Part shown: one piece after another, positions 8,803-16,181 of the stretch
How positions within the stretch are numbered: position 1 is the first letter of the stretch
Layout: each line of letters opens with the position of its first letter
Assembly: GCA_910588135.1 (NCBI GenBank)
Contig: CAJUOT010000001.1
Span: forward strand, 1-64,000
Reading direction: 5' to 3'
Length of the DNA stretch: 64,000 bases
Source of the DNA: an uncultured Oscillospiraceae bacterium
GTDB taxonomy: Bacteria > Bacillota > Clostridia > Oscillospirales > Oscillospiraceae
Program-made: the position numbers and the translations under genes
The notes under the pieces: generated by a model
Told to the model about the DNA's origin: nothing
The model's input: only the letters and a program-made list of their open reading frames with translations
The model's database searches: none

Positions 8803-9264
8803 TTGGAGAATTGTGTTTGGTGCAATCTGTCGGAAGAAGATAAACAGTATCAGGTATACGAGACTGCATTCTGGTCTGTTTTCCTTTCAGATGAGCAGGA
8901 TTATATCGGACGATGTATCTTGGTTTTGAAGCGTCACTGCGGTTCAATGTCAGAGCTAACAGATGATGAATGGGAAGAGCTTCGCAAGCTGATTTGTAAA
9001 GTAGAGACCTGCTTAAAGACGGTTTTAGGGGCAGCTCTGTGTAATTGGAGTTGTTTGATGAATAGCTTTTATAAAGAATCAGAAGCTAATCCTCATCTTC
9101 ATATTCATGTTAGGCCAAGATATGATGAACCAGTGATGGTTAATGGACGCACTTATATTGATAGCGAGTTTGGCCATCATTATGCAGTAAAAAAAGGCGG
9201 AGAAATATCTGACAAAGATAGAGAAGAAGTGTTCAGTCGGCTAAAGAAATGGCTGAATTGCTAA
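8803..9264 (+). CDS. HIT-family nucleotide hydrolase/transferase-like protein
   Basis: A 153-residue cytosolic protein with the histidine-triad motif His98-Leu-His100-Ile-His102 (NPHLHIHVRPR). The middle histidine of such motifs is the nucleophile attacking a nucleoside phosphate ester or phosphoramidate. Cys4 and Cys7 (CVWC) near the N-terminus resemble the first half of the zinc site of Hint/Fhit-type proteins. The start must be TTG at 8803 because TAA directly precedes it in frame and GGGTGAG provides a ribosome site. The gene is clearly more AT-rich than its neighbours and uses codons such as TTA, ATA and AAA, suggesting acquisition from a lower-GC genome. It is monocistronic with its own promoter and hairpin. 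Confidence 0.88.
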   Translation: MENCVWCNLSEEDKQYQVYETAFWSVFLSDEQDYIGRCILVLKRHCGSMSELTDDEWEELRKLICKVETCLKTVLGAALCNWSCLMNSFYKESEANPHLHIHVRPRYDEPVMVNGRTYIDSEFGHHYAVKKGGEISDKDREEVFSRLKKWLNC

Positions 9265-9276
9265 CTTGGATTTATC

Positions 9277-9305
9277 GGGCAGTGAGCCATCCCGGCTCAC
9301 TGCCC
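9277..9305 (+). terminator. Hairpin after the HIT gene
   Basis: A perfect 12-bp stem GGGCAGTGAGCC / GGCTCACTGCCC with a 5-nt loop follows the stop codon by 12 bases. The T-run is weak. Confidence 0.65.
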
Positions 9306-9360
9306 ATTCCGTTATTTGGACGATGAAAAATTTTTATGAGCGTTTCTCAACACGAAAAAG

Positions 9361-9386
9361 AAAAGGGATGTTTTGCTCTCCCTTTT
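9361..9386 (-). terminator. Terminator of the metallophosphoesterase gene
   Basis: On the minus strand AAAAGGGA and TCCCTTTT form a stem followed by CTTTTTC, 17 bases after the stop at 9403. Confidence 0.65.
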
Positions 9387-9402
9387 TGGGGCCTGCCGGC
9401 GG

Positions 9403-10182
9403 CTACAGGAAGACAGAGCACTCCTGGAAAACCTCGAAGCGGGAATCAACGGCTCCCGAGGTGTGGATGGTGTAGAGGCCGTAGCCGCAGGTGAAGCCAA
9501 AGGAAAGCGCGTTCTCCGCGGAGCGAACCCCGTGAAAAGAGAGGCTGGGGGCGGTATAATAGGGCTTTCCTGCAAAAAAGCCGGTGAAGGGTTCATGGGC
9601 GTGCCCGCAGAAGACCCCCAGGAGGCGGCTCCAGGCAACCGCCTGGAAAAAGCGGGGGTGGTACTCGGCCGGTGGCATGGAGTGCTGGCTGGGGAGCAGG
9701 TGGAAATGGGTGATGAGGATGGCGGGAGCGTCCCCCAGCCGGGCCAGCTGTTCCTCCAGCCACTGGCATTGGGCCTCGTCAATCAAACCGCGGTTGGAGC
9801 CCTCCCGGGAGCTGTCCAGGGAGAGGACGGCCAGGGGACCGATCCAGGTCAGGCAGTTCCAGGGATGAGGGGCGGCGGTCCCGTTCCAGCCTGCCTGGAA
9901 GGCGGGCTTGCCGTCGTGATTGCCGGGGGTGACGGCCAGGGGAATCCCGGGGAAGACGCTTTCTACCAGCGCCCGCAGTGACCGGAAATCCTCCTCTCCG
10001 CCATAGTCGGTCAGGTCGCCGGTTAGAAGGATGCCGTCTGCCGGCGCATGGCCCATACGGTGGCGGCAGACCTCAAGCCGCCGGGAGAGGGGGGGCGCGG
10101 AGGCCAGAATGTGAAGGTATTCTTCCTGAGAGGGGGGATAGCATACGCGGTAGTGCGGGTCTGACAGATGCAGCAGACGCAT
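9403..10182 (-). CDS. Metallophosphoesterase, cyclic-nucleotide phosphodiesterase-like
   Basis: A 259-residue calcineurin-like phosphoesterase carrying the full dinuclear-metal motif set: Asp8 and His10 in LSDPH, Asp56 in GDLTDYG, Asn88-His89-Asp90 in GNHD, then a TH-F-H pair (ITHFHLLP) and GHAHE near residue 195. No signal peptide or membrane segment is visible, so it acts in the cytosol. The ATG at 10182 is used because CCGGAGG lies eight bases upstream; an in-frame GTG three codons earlier sits inside that ribosome site. It follows the PHP gene by 15 bp and is probably its operon partner. CpdA-like cyclic nucleotide phosphodiesterase is the nearest functional analogy, but the substrate is unproven. 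Confidence 0.88.
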   Translation of the reverse strand: MRLLHLSDPHYRVCYPPSQEEYLHILASAPPLSRRLEVCRHRMGHAPADGILLTGDLTDYGGEEDFRSLRALVESVFPGIPLAVTPGNHDGKPAFQAGWNGTAAPHPWNCLTWIGPLAVLSLDSSREGSNRGLIDEAQCQWLEEQLARLGDAPAILITHFHLLPSQHSMPPAEYHPRFFQAVAWSRLLGVFCGHAHEPFTGFFAGKPYYTAPSLSFHGVRSAENALSFGFTCGYGLYTIHTSGAVDSRFEVFQECSVFL

Positions 10183-10197
10183 GGAAAACACCTCCGG

Positions 10198-10923
10198 TTA
10201 TTCGAAGATGGGATTGTGGGTCCGGTGGGCAAAGTAATCCCACAGCCGCTGGGGGGAGGAGTTGATCACCAACTCCTCAGGGAAGGACAGCTCTTCCAGA
10301 AGGTCCAGGGCGGCGGTGTGGTCTCCAACCCGGCTTTGATAGTGGGCGTCGGAGCTGACAATCACCCGGACCCCTTGCCGCATACACTCCTGCGCCACCT
10401 GGCAGCAGGTTTTCTCGCTGCCCGGGCGGACGGCGAAGGAGTTGGAGTTGATTTCCAGCAGCTTTCCCTGCTCCCGGCAGGCCTGGACCACGGCGGGGAC
10501 GTCAATGGGAAAGACGGGGTTCCCGCAGTGGGCGATACAGTCTACATAGGGGTTCCGGATGGCCGCCACCATGCCGGCGGTGTTTTCGGCCCGGGAGCCC
10601 GGCTCAATACATTCAATATGGTAGGCGGCAATTACCAGATCCAGCCGCCCCAGTATGGACTCCTCCAGGTCCAGTGTGCCGGAGAAATCCATAAGGTTGG
10701 CCTCCGCCCCCTGGAAGAGCCGGACCCCGTCCACAGAGGAGGGCAGACCCTTCAGACAGAGAAAATGGTGGGCAATGGCGCCATCCGGCATACCGGGGCC
10801 ATGGTCGGTCATGCCCAAAGCGCAAAACCCCAGGGCTTTGGCGGCGCGAAGGTTTTCCGTAACCGTGCTGTAGGCGTGCTGGCTGACCATTGTGTGGGTA
10901 TGCAGATCTGCGATGGTATGCAT
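10198..10923 (-). CDS. PHP-domain phosphoesterase (YcdX-like)
   Basis: A 241-residue polymerase-and-histidinol-phosphatase (PHP) fold protein. Metal-binding motifs are DLHTHT (His8, His10), TDHGPGMP near residue 40, the Glu of GAEAN, AAYH near residue 101, and SSDAHY near residue 195. The overall order and length match the trinuclear-metal YcdX-type phosphatases rather than the longer DNA polymerase PHP domains. GAGGTGATC upstream of the ATG is a suitable ribosome site. It is the first gene of a two-gene minus-strand operon with the metallophosphoesterase and is transcribed from the promoter at 10953-10981, divergently from the ABC importer. A housekeeping or nucleotide/sugar-phosphate role is possible; the substrate is not evident. 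Confidence 0.88.
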   Translation of the reverse strand: MHTIADLHTHTMVSQHAYSTVTENLRAAKALGFCALGMTDHGPGMPDGAIAHHFLCLKGLPSSVDGVRLFQGAEANLMDFSGTLDLEESILGRLDLVIAAYHIECIEPGSRAENTAGMVAAIRNPYVDCIAHCGNPVFPIDVPAVVQACREQGKLLEINSNSFAVRPGSEKTCCQVAQECMRQGVRVIVSSDAHYQSRVGDHTAALDLLEELSFPEELVINSSPQRLWDYFAHRTHNPIFE

Positions 10924-10952
10924 ATGATCACCTCACGATTTATGTTGCCAGT

Positions 10953-10981
10953 AGTATAGCACAAGTAAATAATTTAGTAAA
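10953..10981 (-). promoter_or_regulatory. Promoter for the PHP/metallophosphoesterase operon
   Basis: Minus-strand TTTACT (10981-10976) and TATACT (10958-10953), 17-bp spacer, 30 bp before the ATG at 10923. Confidence 0.65.
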
Positions 10982-11018
10982 TACAGAAAAAAGAAAAAGA
11001 AAAAATTTTTTTAAAACG

Positions 11019-11047
11019 TTGACAAATCTAAGGAAAGCTGGTATATT
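11019..11047 (+). promoter_or_regulatory. Promoter for the SsuABC-type operon
   Basis: TTGACA (11019-11024) and TATATT (11042-11047) with a 17-bp spacer, lying in an A-rich divergent region and about 130 bp before the permease start. Confidence 0.75.
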
Positions 11048-11179
11048 GTTTTTGAGGAAAGTAGAAAATTTGCGGGCAATTGAAGAGCTCTGAGCGGTAA
11101 AGATTTAATAAATAACAACTAAACACGAACGCGCCGGAACACAAACCAGAACCGGCGCGGAAAGAGAGGGGCAAGAGAC

Positions 11180-11971
11180 GTGGGAGAGAACAAGCTGGAA
11201 ATGAAGTCGGCGGGGAAAAAGATTTGGAACTTTGTTTTGACAATCCTTGCGCCGGTGGTGGTCGTGGCGCTGTGGTACTTTGTGACCAATACGGGGATTA
11301 TCCGCCAGACCATCCTGCCCTCGCCTCAGAAGGTGATGGGCACCCTCGCATCCCTGTGGGAAAGCGGCAAGCTCTGGACCGATATGAGCATCAGCTTTAT
11401 CCGGGTGCTCCGGGGCTTTGCGCTGGGCGCGATTCTGGGCGTGCTGATCGGCGGCCTGATGGGCTTCTCGGCGGTCATGAACCGGGTGCTGAGCACGATG
11501 GTCAACATCCTTCGGCCCATTCCCATGCTGGCCTGGATTCCTATTTTCATCCTCTGGCTGGGCATTGGGGAAAAATCCAAGACGGCGGTCATCTTCATCG
11601 GCAGCTTCTGGTCTGTGCTGCTGAACACCATTCAGGGAATCCAGAGCACGGACCCCAAGCTGCTGGAAGTGGCCCGGGTTCTGGAAAAGAACCATAGAAC
11701 CCTGATTTTCAAAGTGTATCTGCCCTCTGCCCTGCCCTCCATTTTCACCGGTATGCGCTTGGGCATCGGCGCCGCCTGGACGTGCGTGGTGGGCGCGGAG
11801 ATGATCGCCGCCACCAGCGGCATCGGCTACATGATCCACTACGCGCGGGAGCTGGCCCAGCCAGCCCGCGTTTACGCAGGGGTAATCTGTATCGGCCTTG
11901 TGGGCGTACTGATTGACAAGGGCCTGCTGTTTCTGCAGCACAAGCTGCTGCACTGGGCCTATGTGGACTGA
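11180..11971 (+). CDS. ABC transporter permease, SsuC/TauC/nitrate type
   Basis: A 263-residue inner-membrane permease with about six hydrophobic helices. The cytoplasmic EAA-type coupling loop follows the segment LLEVARVLEKNHRTLIFKVY and precedes PSALPSIFTGMRLG, as in SsuC/TauC permeases. It forms the channel for the substrate delivered by the lipoprotein at 12848. GTG at 11180 is the longest start; an ATG seven codons later (11201) is also possible and the ribosome site does not settle it. The ATPase gene follows after 21 bp. Family members move sulfonates, nitrate, thiamine precursors and other small organics, so the substrate cannot be named. Confidence 0.9.
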   Translation: MGENKLEMKSAGKKIWNFVLTILAPVVVVALWYFVTNTGIIRQTILPSPQKVMGTLASLWESGKLWTDMSISFIRVLRGFALGAILGVLIGGLMGFSAVMNRVLSTMVNILRPIPMLAWIPIFILWLGIGEKSKTAVIFIGSFWSVLLNTIQGIQSTDPKLLEVARVLEKNHRTLIFKVYLPSALPSIFTGMRLGIGAAWTCVVGAEMIAATSGIGYMIHYARELAQPARVYAGVICIGLVGVLIDKGLLFLQHKLLHWAYVD

Positions 11972-11992
11972 CCGGGAAGGGAGAGCGGCGGC

Positions 11993-12778
11993 ATGAGTGA
12001 GAAGATTCATCTGAACGTAAATCACGTGAGCAAGACCTTCCGGGTAAACAAAGGCGAGCTCCAGGTGCTGGACGACATCAATTTCCAGGTGGAGCAGGGG
12101 GAGTTTATCAGTATTGTCGGCACCAGCGGCTGCGGCAAGAGCACCCTGCTGCGGATGGTCATCGGCCTGGAACACCCGACCCAGGGTGAGGTCTGCCTGT
12201 GGGACCGGGTGGTGAGCAAGCCGTCGGTGGACTGCGGCATGGTCTTTCAGGAGGCCCGGCTGTTTCCCTGGCTGACGGTGCAGGAGAACATTGAGTTTGG
12301 CATTACCCGGGACTTTTCCAAAGAGGAAAAGAAACAGATTGTGCAGCAGCACATTGATCTGGTGGGACTGAAGGGCTTTGAGAAAGCTCTGCCCAAGCAG
12401 CTCTCCGGCGGTATGCAGCAGCGGGTGAGCATTGCCCGGTCCCTGGTGAACAAACCGGACATCCTTCTGCTGGATGAGCCCTTCGGCGCCCTGGACGCCC
12501 TGACCCGGATCAATATGCAGAACGAGGTTCTGAAGCTCTGGGAGCACGAGAAAAAGACCATGGTTCTGGTGACCCACGACATTGACGAGGCCATCTTTCT
12601 CAGCGACCGGATTGTGGTGCTCTCCGCCCGGCCAGGCCGGCTGATGGACATCATCACGGTGGAGCTCCCCCGCCCCCGGGAGCGCAGCAGCGACGATTTT
12701 CTGCGGATCCGGGCCAAGATCTTCAAATACCTGACCAGCCACGCGGAAGAGGGCGTCAATCTGGACCAGTATCTGTAA
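11993..12778 (+). CDS. ABC transporter ATP-binding protein, SsuB/TauB type
   Basis: A 261-residue ATPase that powers the importer. Walker A is GTSGCGKST (residues 43-51), the Q-loop lies in MVFQEARLFPW, the signature is LSGGMQQR (~residue 142), and Walker B with D-loop is LLLDEPFGALDALTR. The switch histidine is in LVTHDIDEA. The C-terminal segment VVLSARPGRLMDIITVELPRP is characteristic of the SsuB/TauB/NrtD subfamily. GGGAGAGCGGCGGC provides the ribosome site before the ATG. It lies between the permease and binding-protein genes in one operon. Confidence 0.93.
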   Translation: MSEKIHLNVNHVSKTFRVNKGELQVLDDINFQVEQGEFISIVGTSGCGKSTLLRMVIGLEHPTQGEVCLWDRVVSKPSVDCGMVFQEARLFPWLTVQENIEFGITRDFSKEEKKQIVQQHIDLVGLKGFEKALPKQLSGGMQQRVSIARSLVNKPDILLLDEPFGALDALTRINMQNEVLKLWEHEKKTMVLVTHDIDEAIFLSDRIVVLSARPGRLMDIITVELPRPRERSSDDFLRIRAKIFKYLTSHAEEGVNLDQYL

Positions 12779-12847
12779 GCCTGTCCGGTAATCGGCAAAA
12801 CTTTGCCGGAAAAATATCTTAATATCAATTATACGGAGGAAACGGGA

Positions 12848-13945
12848 ATGAAGATGAATAAGAGCAGACGTGTCCTGGCGCTGCTGTCTGCGGCGGCGCT
12901 TCTGATGGCCGCCGCCGTGGGCTGCGGCCCGAAGACCGATGAGACCAACCCCACCACTGACCCCGCTCCGGCGAGCTCCGCCCCCGTGACGGAGAGCGCC
13001 GGCCCGGAAACTCAGGAGCCCAGCAACCACGGCGAGCCCATGGAAATCCACGTGGGCGACTTCCTGGGCGAGACCTTCCTGTATCCCGTGAAGCTGGCCA
13101 ACGAGCTGGGAATGTTTGAAGAAGAGTTTTCCAAGGACAATATTACTGTGGTTGTGGATTACCTGGGCAGCGGCGCCGTCATGAACGAGGCCCTGACCGC
13201 CGGTGAACTGGATATGTCCTTCCTGGGCGGCCAGCCCACCTTCAGCGGCATCGCCAACGGAAACGGCGTGAAGGTAGTCACCATGGCCACCGTGTCCAAT
13301 ACCGACCCCTGCCTGATCGTCCGGGCTGATTCCGACATCACGGAGGTCTCCCAGCTGAAGGGCAAGAACATGGCGGTGAACATCGGCACCGACAACCACT
13401 ATCAGCTGGCCGAGATGCTGGCGCTGGGCGGGCTGGTGGAGGACGATATTCAGCTGTACAACATGAAGGGCAACGAGGCCCTGGCCGCCCTGCTCTCCGG
13501 GGAAATTGACTGTATGCAGACCATCGCCCCCAACAAGTGGCAGTACATCCTGGACGGCGACGTGAAAGTCCTGGCCAACATGAGCGAGACCAGCGGCCGG
13601 AACAACCAGGTGCTGGTGGCCTCCCCCGATTTCATGGAGAACCACGGCGACCTGATTGTCCGGTTCCTGAAGGTGCTGCAGAAGGCGCTGGATTATTATG
13701 AGGCCAACAAGACCGAGTGCTGGGATATCCTGGCCACCTACTGCGACGCTGACCGCGGGCTGATGGACAACTACATGGACGACTACGACTGCACCCTGGG
13801 TCTGACGGAAAAGGACCGGACCTATATGGAGAGCGTGTATAACTTCCTCTATGACCACGGTATGCTGGACACCGAGATCGATGTGAGCACCATCTACAAT
13901 GACAGCTTCCTGACCGAGGCCTTCGGCACGGTGGACTGCCATTGA
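12848..13945 (+). CDS. ABC transporter substrate-binding lipoprotein, NMT1/SsuA-like
   Basis: A 365-residue periplasmic-type binding protein tethered by a lipid at Cys26 (lipobox AAVGC). A short Pro/Thr/Ser linker leads to a two-lobed NMT1/SsuA fold: IHVGDFLGETFLYPVKLANE, GALDM-like AGELDMSFLGG, and ISQLKGKNMAVNIGTDNHY-type segments. ATG at 12848 was chosen because ACGGAGG lies eight bases upstream and gives an uninterrupted signal peptide; the frame is open further upstream. An amidohydrolase-like gene follows after a hairpin, so the importer may supply a cyclic or amide substrate, but that is inference from neighbourhood. Confidence 0.9.
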   Translation: MKMNKSRRVLALLSAAALLMAAAVGCGPKTDETNPTTDPAPASSAPVTESAGPETQEPSNHGEPMEIHVGDFLGETFLYPVKLANELGMFEEEFSKDNITVVVDYLGSGAVMNEALTAGELDMSFLGGQPTFSGIANGNGVKVVTMATVSNTDPCLIVRADSDITEVSQLKGKNMAVNIGTDNHYQLAEMLALGGLVEDDIQLYNMKGNEALAALLSGEIDCMQTIAPNKWQYILDGDVKVLANMSETSGRNNQVLVASPDFMENHGDLIVRFLKVLQKALDYYEANKTECWDILATYCDADRGLMDNYMDDYDCTLGLTEKDRTYMESVYNFLYDHGMLDTEIDVSTIYNDSFLTEAFGTVDCH

Positions 13946-13977
13946 CCTGCCCCTCGGGCGATACGAGGGAAAAAGGG

Positions 13978-14011
13978 GGGCGGAAGGCAGCGGGCTTTCC
14001 GCCCTCTCTTT
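13978..14011 (+). terminator. Possible terminator or attenuator after the binding-protein gene
   Basis: Stem GGGCGGAA (13978-13985) with TTCCGCCC (13997-14004) followed by TCTCTTT. It would reduce transcription of the downstream amidohydrolase relative to the transporter. Confidence 0.5.
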
Positions 14012-14023
14012 GATGAAAGGCGT

Positions 14024-14857
14024 GTGGTTTCCGTGGGAATCATAGATTTTCGGGTCCGCCCCCTCTGGGGAGGATACCGGGCGCTGGCGGACAACGGGAC
14101 GGCGAACCGGTTTTTGTGGGCGTTCCGCTGTGAGAAGCCGGCCTCGGTGGCCCAAGGCTCTGTGGAGCTGCTGCTCCGGGAGATGGATGAGGCGGGGGTG
14201 GAACTGGCGGTGGTGCCCGGACGGCAGTCCGCGGCAACCTCTGTTTCCAACGAGGAATTGGTGGAACTGACCTGGCGCTGGCCCGGCCGGTTTTCCATCT
14301 TTCCGCTTTTTGACCCGCTCCAGCCGGAGGAAAGTCTGACGGAGATCAAGGAACTGACCCTCCACGGCCCCTGCAAAGGCGTCAGCATTGAGCCGGGATT
14401 CGGCAACACCCTCCGCTTTGACGCGGAGGAGTATCAGGGGCTCTACGCCTTTCTGGAGGAGCGGGGGCTGCCGCTGCTGAGCACCTTCAGCGGCTCCATC
14501 ACCCCGGTGATCGACTGCACGCTGCCGGGGCGGTTTCACGCCATGGCGCGGAAATATCCCCATATCCCCATGGTGGCCGGACACGGGGGCTGGCCCTGGT
14601 TCCGGGAGCTGTGCAGCATGGCGTTTTTCACCCCCAATATCTATTTGGTTCCCGACCTCTATTCCGTGCGGTGCCCGGGCGGAGAGGACGCCCGGCTGGC
14701 AGCGGACAATATGCTGCGGGACAGGATGCTCTTTGGCTCGTCCTACCCGCTGGTGCCTGTGAAGGACGCGGTGGAGAATGCCAGGGGATGGGGCCTGCAG
14801 GAGGATTCCCAGCGGCTGTTTTTCCATGACAACGCCGCCGCCCTGCTGGGGCTGTGA
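14024..14857 (+). CDS. Amidohydrolase-2-like TIM-barrel protein lacking the first metal motif
   Basis: A 277-residue protein with the layout of the ACMSD-like amidohydrolase-2 family: strand-1 motif, GHGG near residue 188 (VAGHGGWPW), and a late acidic/serine segment (LFGSSYPLVP). The usual first-strand Asp-x-His-x-His that binds the metal reads Asp-Phe-Arg-Val-Arg (IIDFRVRP), so two histidines are replaced by arginines. This points to a divergent mononuclear enzyme or a non-catalytic relative. The start is uncertain: GTG at 14024 or 14033, with AAAGG just upstream. It follows the ABC importer and precedes a LacI regulator, which suggests that it processes the imported compound. Confidence 0.72.
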   Translation: MVSVGIIDFRVRPLWGGYRALADNGTANRFLWAFRCEKPASVAQGSVELLLREMDEAGVELAVVPGRQSAATSVSNEELVELTWRWPGRFSIFPLFDPLQPEESLTEIKELTLHGPCKGVSIEPGFGNTLRFDAEEYQGLYAFLEERGLPLLSTFSGSITPVIDCTLPGRFHAMARKYPHIPMVAGHGGWPWFRELCSMAFFTPNIYLVPDLYSVRCPGGEDARLAADNMLRDRMLFGSSYPLVPVKDAVENARGWGLQEDSQRLFFHDNAAALLGL

Positions 14858-14950
14858 AAGCCGCGGCGGGATTTGCCGCAGGTGGAAAAGCCGTGCCCCG
14901 GGATGTTTTACAGCTCGCTGAGGCGAGAGGGAAAGAAGGAGGAAAAGCTT

Positions 14951-15943
14951 ATGGTGACACTGGATGATGTGGCCAAGAGGGCCGGAGTGTCGAGAGCGGC
15001 GGTTTCCAGGACGCTGAACGCCGACCCCAGCTGGACGATTCCGGAAGCCACACGGGAGAGAATTTTGAAGGCGGCCAGTGAGCTGGGCTACCAGAACCGG
15101 CGGATGCGTCAGGCGGAAAACGCAAATCAGATTGTCATTATCCACAAGGACACCCACTATCAGAGCCGGACGGACAACTCCTATTATTTCTCTATCCGTT
15201 ACGGTATTGAAAGTGCCTGCCACAGCGAACACGTGCAGTTTTCCTTTCTGCTCAACACCATGCTCCAGGAGCTGCCCTCCGGGCTGGACGGCGCGATTAT
15301 CAACGGGAACTACAACGAGGGCCAGCTGGAGGAGATCTGTCAGGCGCTGGGAAGCGTCCCGTCCGTGCTGGTGGCGGCGATGAAGCCGGAGCGCCTGGGG
15401 GGGCTTGATATGGTCACCTTCGACGTGCGGGAGAGCGTGGAGATAGCCATGGATCACCTGCGGGAGAAAGGGTGCCGGAAGGTTCTCTATGTGGGCGGCC
15501 GGGACATGGAAGGGACGCCCACATGGCGGCAGAAGCGCTGGTATTACCGGTCTTATCTGGACCGGTACCCTGAGCTCCAGGGCCTGGGGCTCATAGAGGG
15601 AGCGTACGGCAGCGAGAGCGGATACCAGATGATGCGAAACTGGCTCCAGGCGGGGAACCCTGTTCCCGACGGGGTTTTCGCCTCCCACGATCCCATTGCG
15701 GTAGGGGCGGTCCGGGCCCTGGTAGAGCACGGGGCCAGCATTCCCGATCAGACGAAGGTGGTGGGGGTCAATGGCGATGACATTGGCAGCCTTACGGTCC
15801 CTCCGCTGACCACGGTGAGCGTATTCACCGAGGATATGGGCCGGGAGGCGGTACAAACCCTGCTGGAGCGGATCAGGACCCGGCGCAAGGTCCCCAAGCG
15901 GGTGATCTTCCAGCCTCAGCTGATTCCGCGCCAAAGCACCTGA
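14951..15943 (+). CDS. LacI-family transcriptional regulator
   Basis: A 330-residue repressor. Residues 1-24 form the LacI helix-turn-helix (VTLDDVAKRAGVSRAAVSRTLN), followed by the hinge region and a periplasmic-binding-protein-like effector domain ending in the usual dimerisation and IRTRRKVPKRVIFQPQLIPR tail typical of the family. The ATG at 14951 follows AAGGAGGAAAAGCTT, and the longer open frame upstream is not used. It sits between an ABC importer/amidohydrolase operon and the alpha-glucan enzyme operon and could control either. A sugar effector is likely by family but not identifiable. Confidence 0.92.
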   Translation: MVTLDDVAKRAGVSRAAVSRTLNADPSWTIPEATRERILKAASELGYQNRRMRQAENANQIVIIHKDTHYQSRTDNSYYFSIRYGIESACHSEHVQFSFLLNTMLQELPSGLDGAIINGNYNEGQLEEICQALGSVPSVLVAAMKPERLGGLDMVTFDVRESVEIAMDHLREKGCRKVLYVGGRDMEGTPTWRQKRWYYRSYLDRYPELQGLGLIEGAYGSESGYQMMRNWLQAGNPVPDGVFASHDPIAVGAVRALVEHGASIPDQTKVVGVNGDDIGSLTVPPLTTVSVFTEDMGREAVQTLLERIRTRRKVPKRVIFQPQLIPRQST

Positions 15944-15946
15944 TGC

Positions 15947-15981
15947 AAAAAGCCATCCTCATTTTGAGGATGGCTTTTTTG
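15947..15981 (+). terminator. Intrinsic terminator of the LacI gene
   Basis: Stem AAAGCCATCCTC / GAGGATGGCTTT with a 5-nt loop and a TTTTTT run, directly after the stop codon. Confidence 0.9.
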
Positions 15982-16019
15982 GCGGGCGGGACGGCTGGGC
16001 GGCTTTGCGCCCGCAGTTC

Positions 16020-16115
16020 ACGAAACAGAACGAACAACTTTTTTACCGACCACAATTTTTCTTGACTTTCTCACGTGTTTCAGCTAAACTTTCTATAGCG
16101 AAACTTAACGAAACA
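16020..16115 (+). promoter_or_regulatory. Promoter with CGAAAC repeats, upstream of the debranching-enzyme operon
   Basis: TTGACT (16062-16067) and TAAACT (16085-16090) with a 17-bp spacer precede the GH133 gene. CGAAAC occurs at 16021, 16099 and 16109, flanking the promoter. The same core occurs in TTGCGAAAC at the divergent LacI/maltodextrin-importer promoter region, suggesting a shared LacI-type operator half-site. Confidence 0.65.
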
Positions 16116-16181
16116 ATTGACCCGGGGCGGCAGTGCGTGCCGCGCCCCGGGTGAAAACCAATATGGGATCGAGGTGCGGAG

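Noticed and set aside
11105..15934. A 1609-codon minus-strand frame across the ABC importer, amidohydrolase and LacI genes
   Set aside because: It crosses well-supported genes, terminators and intergenic sequence and reads as compositionally biased antisense translation.
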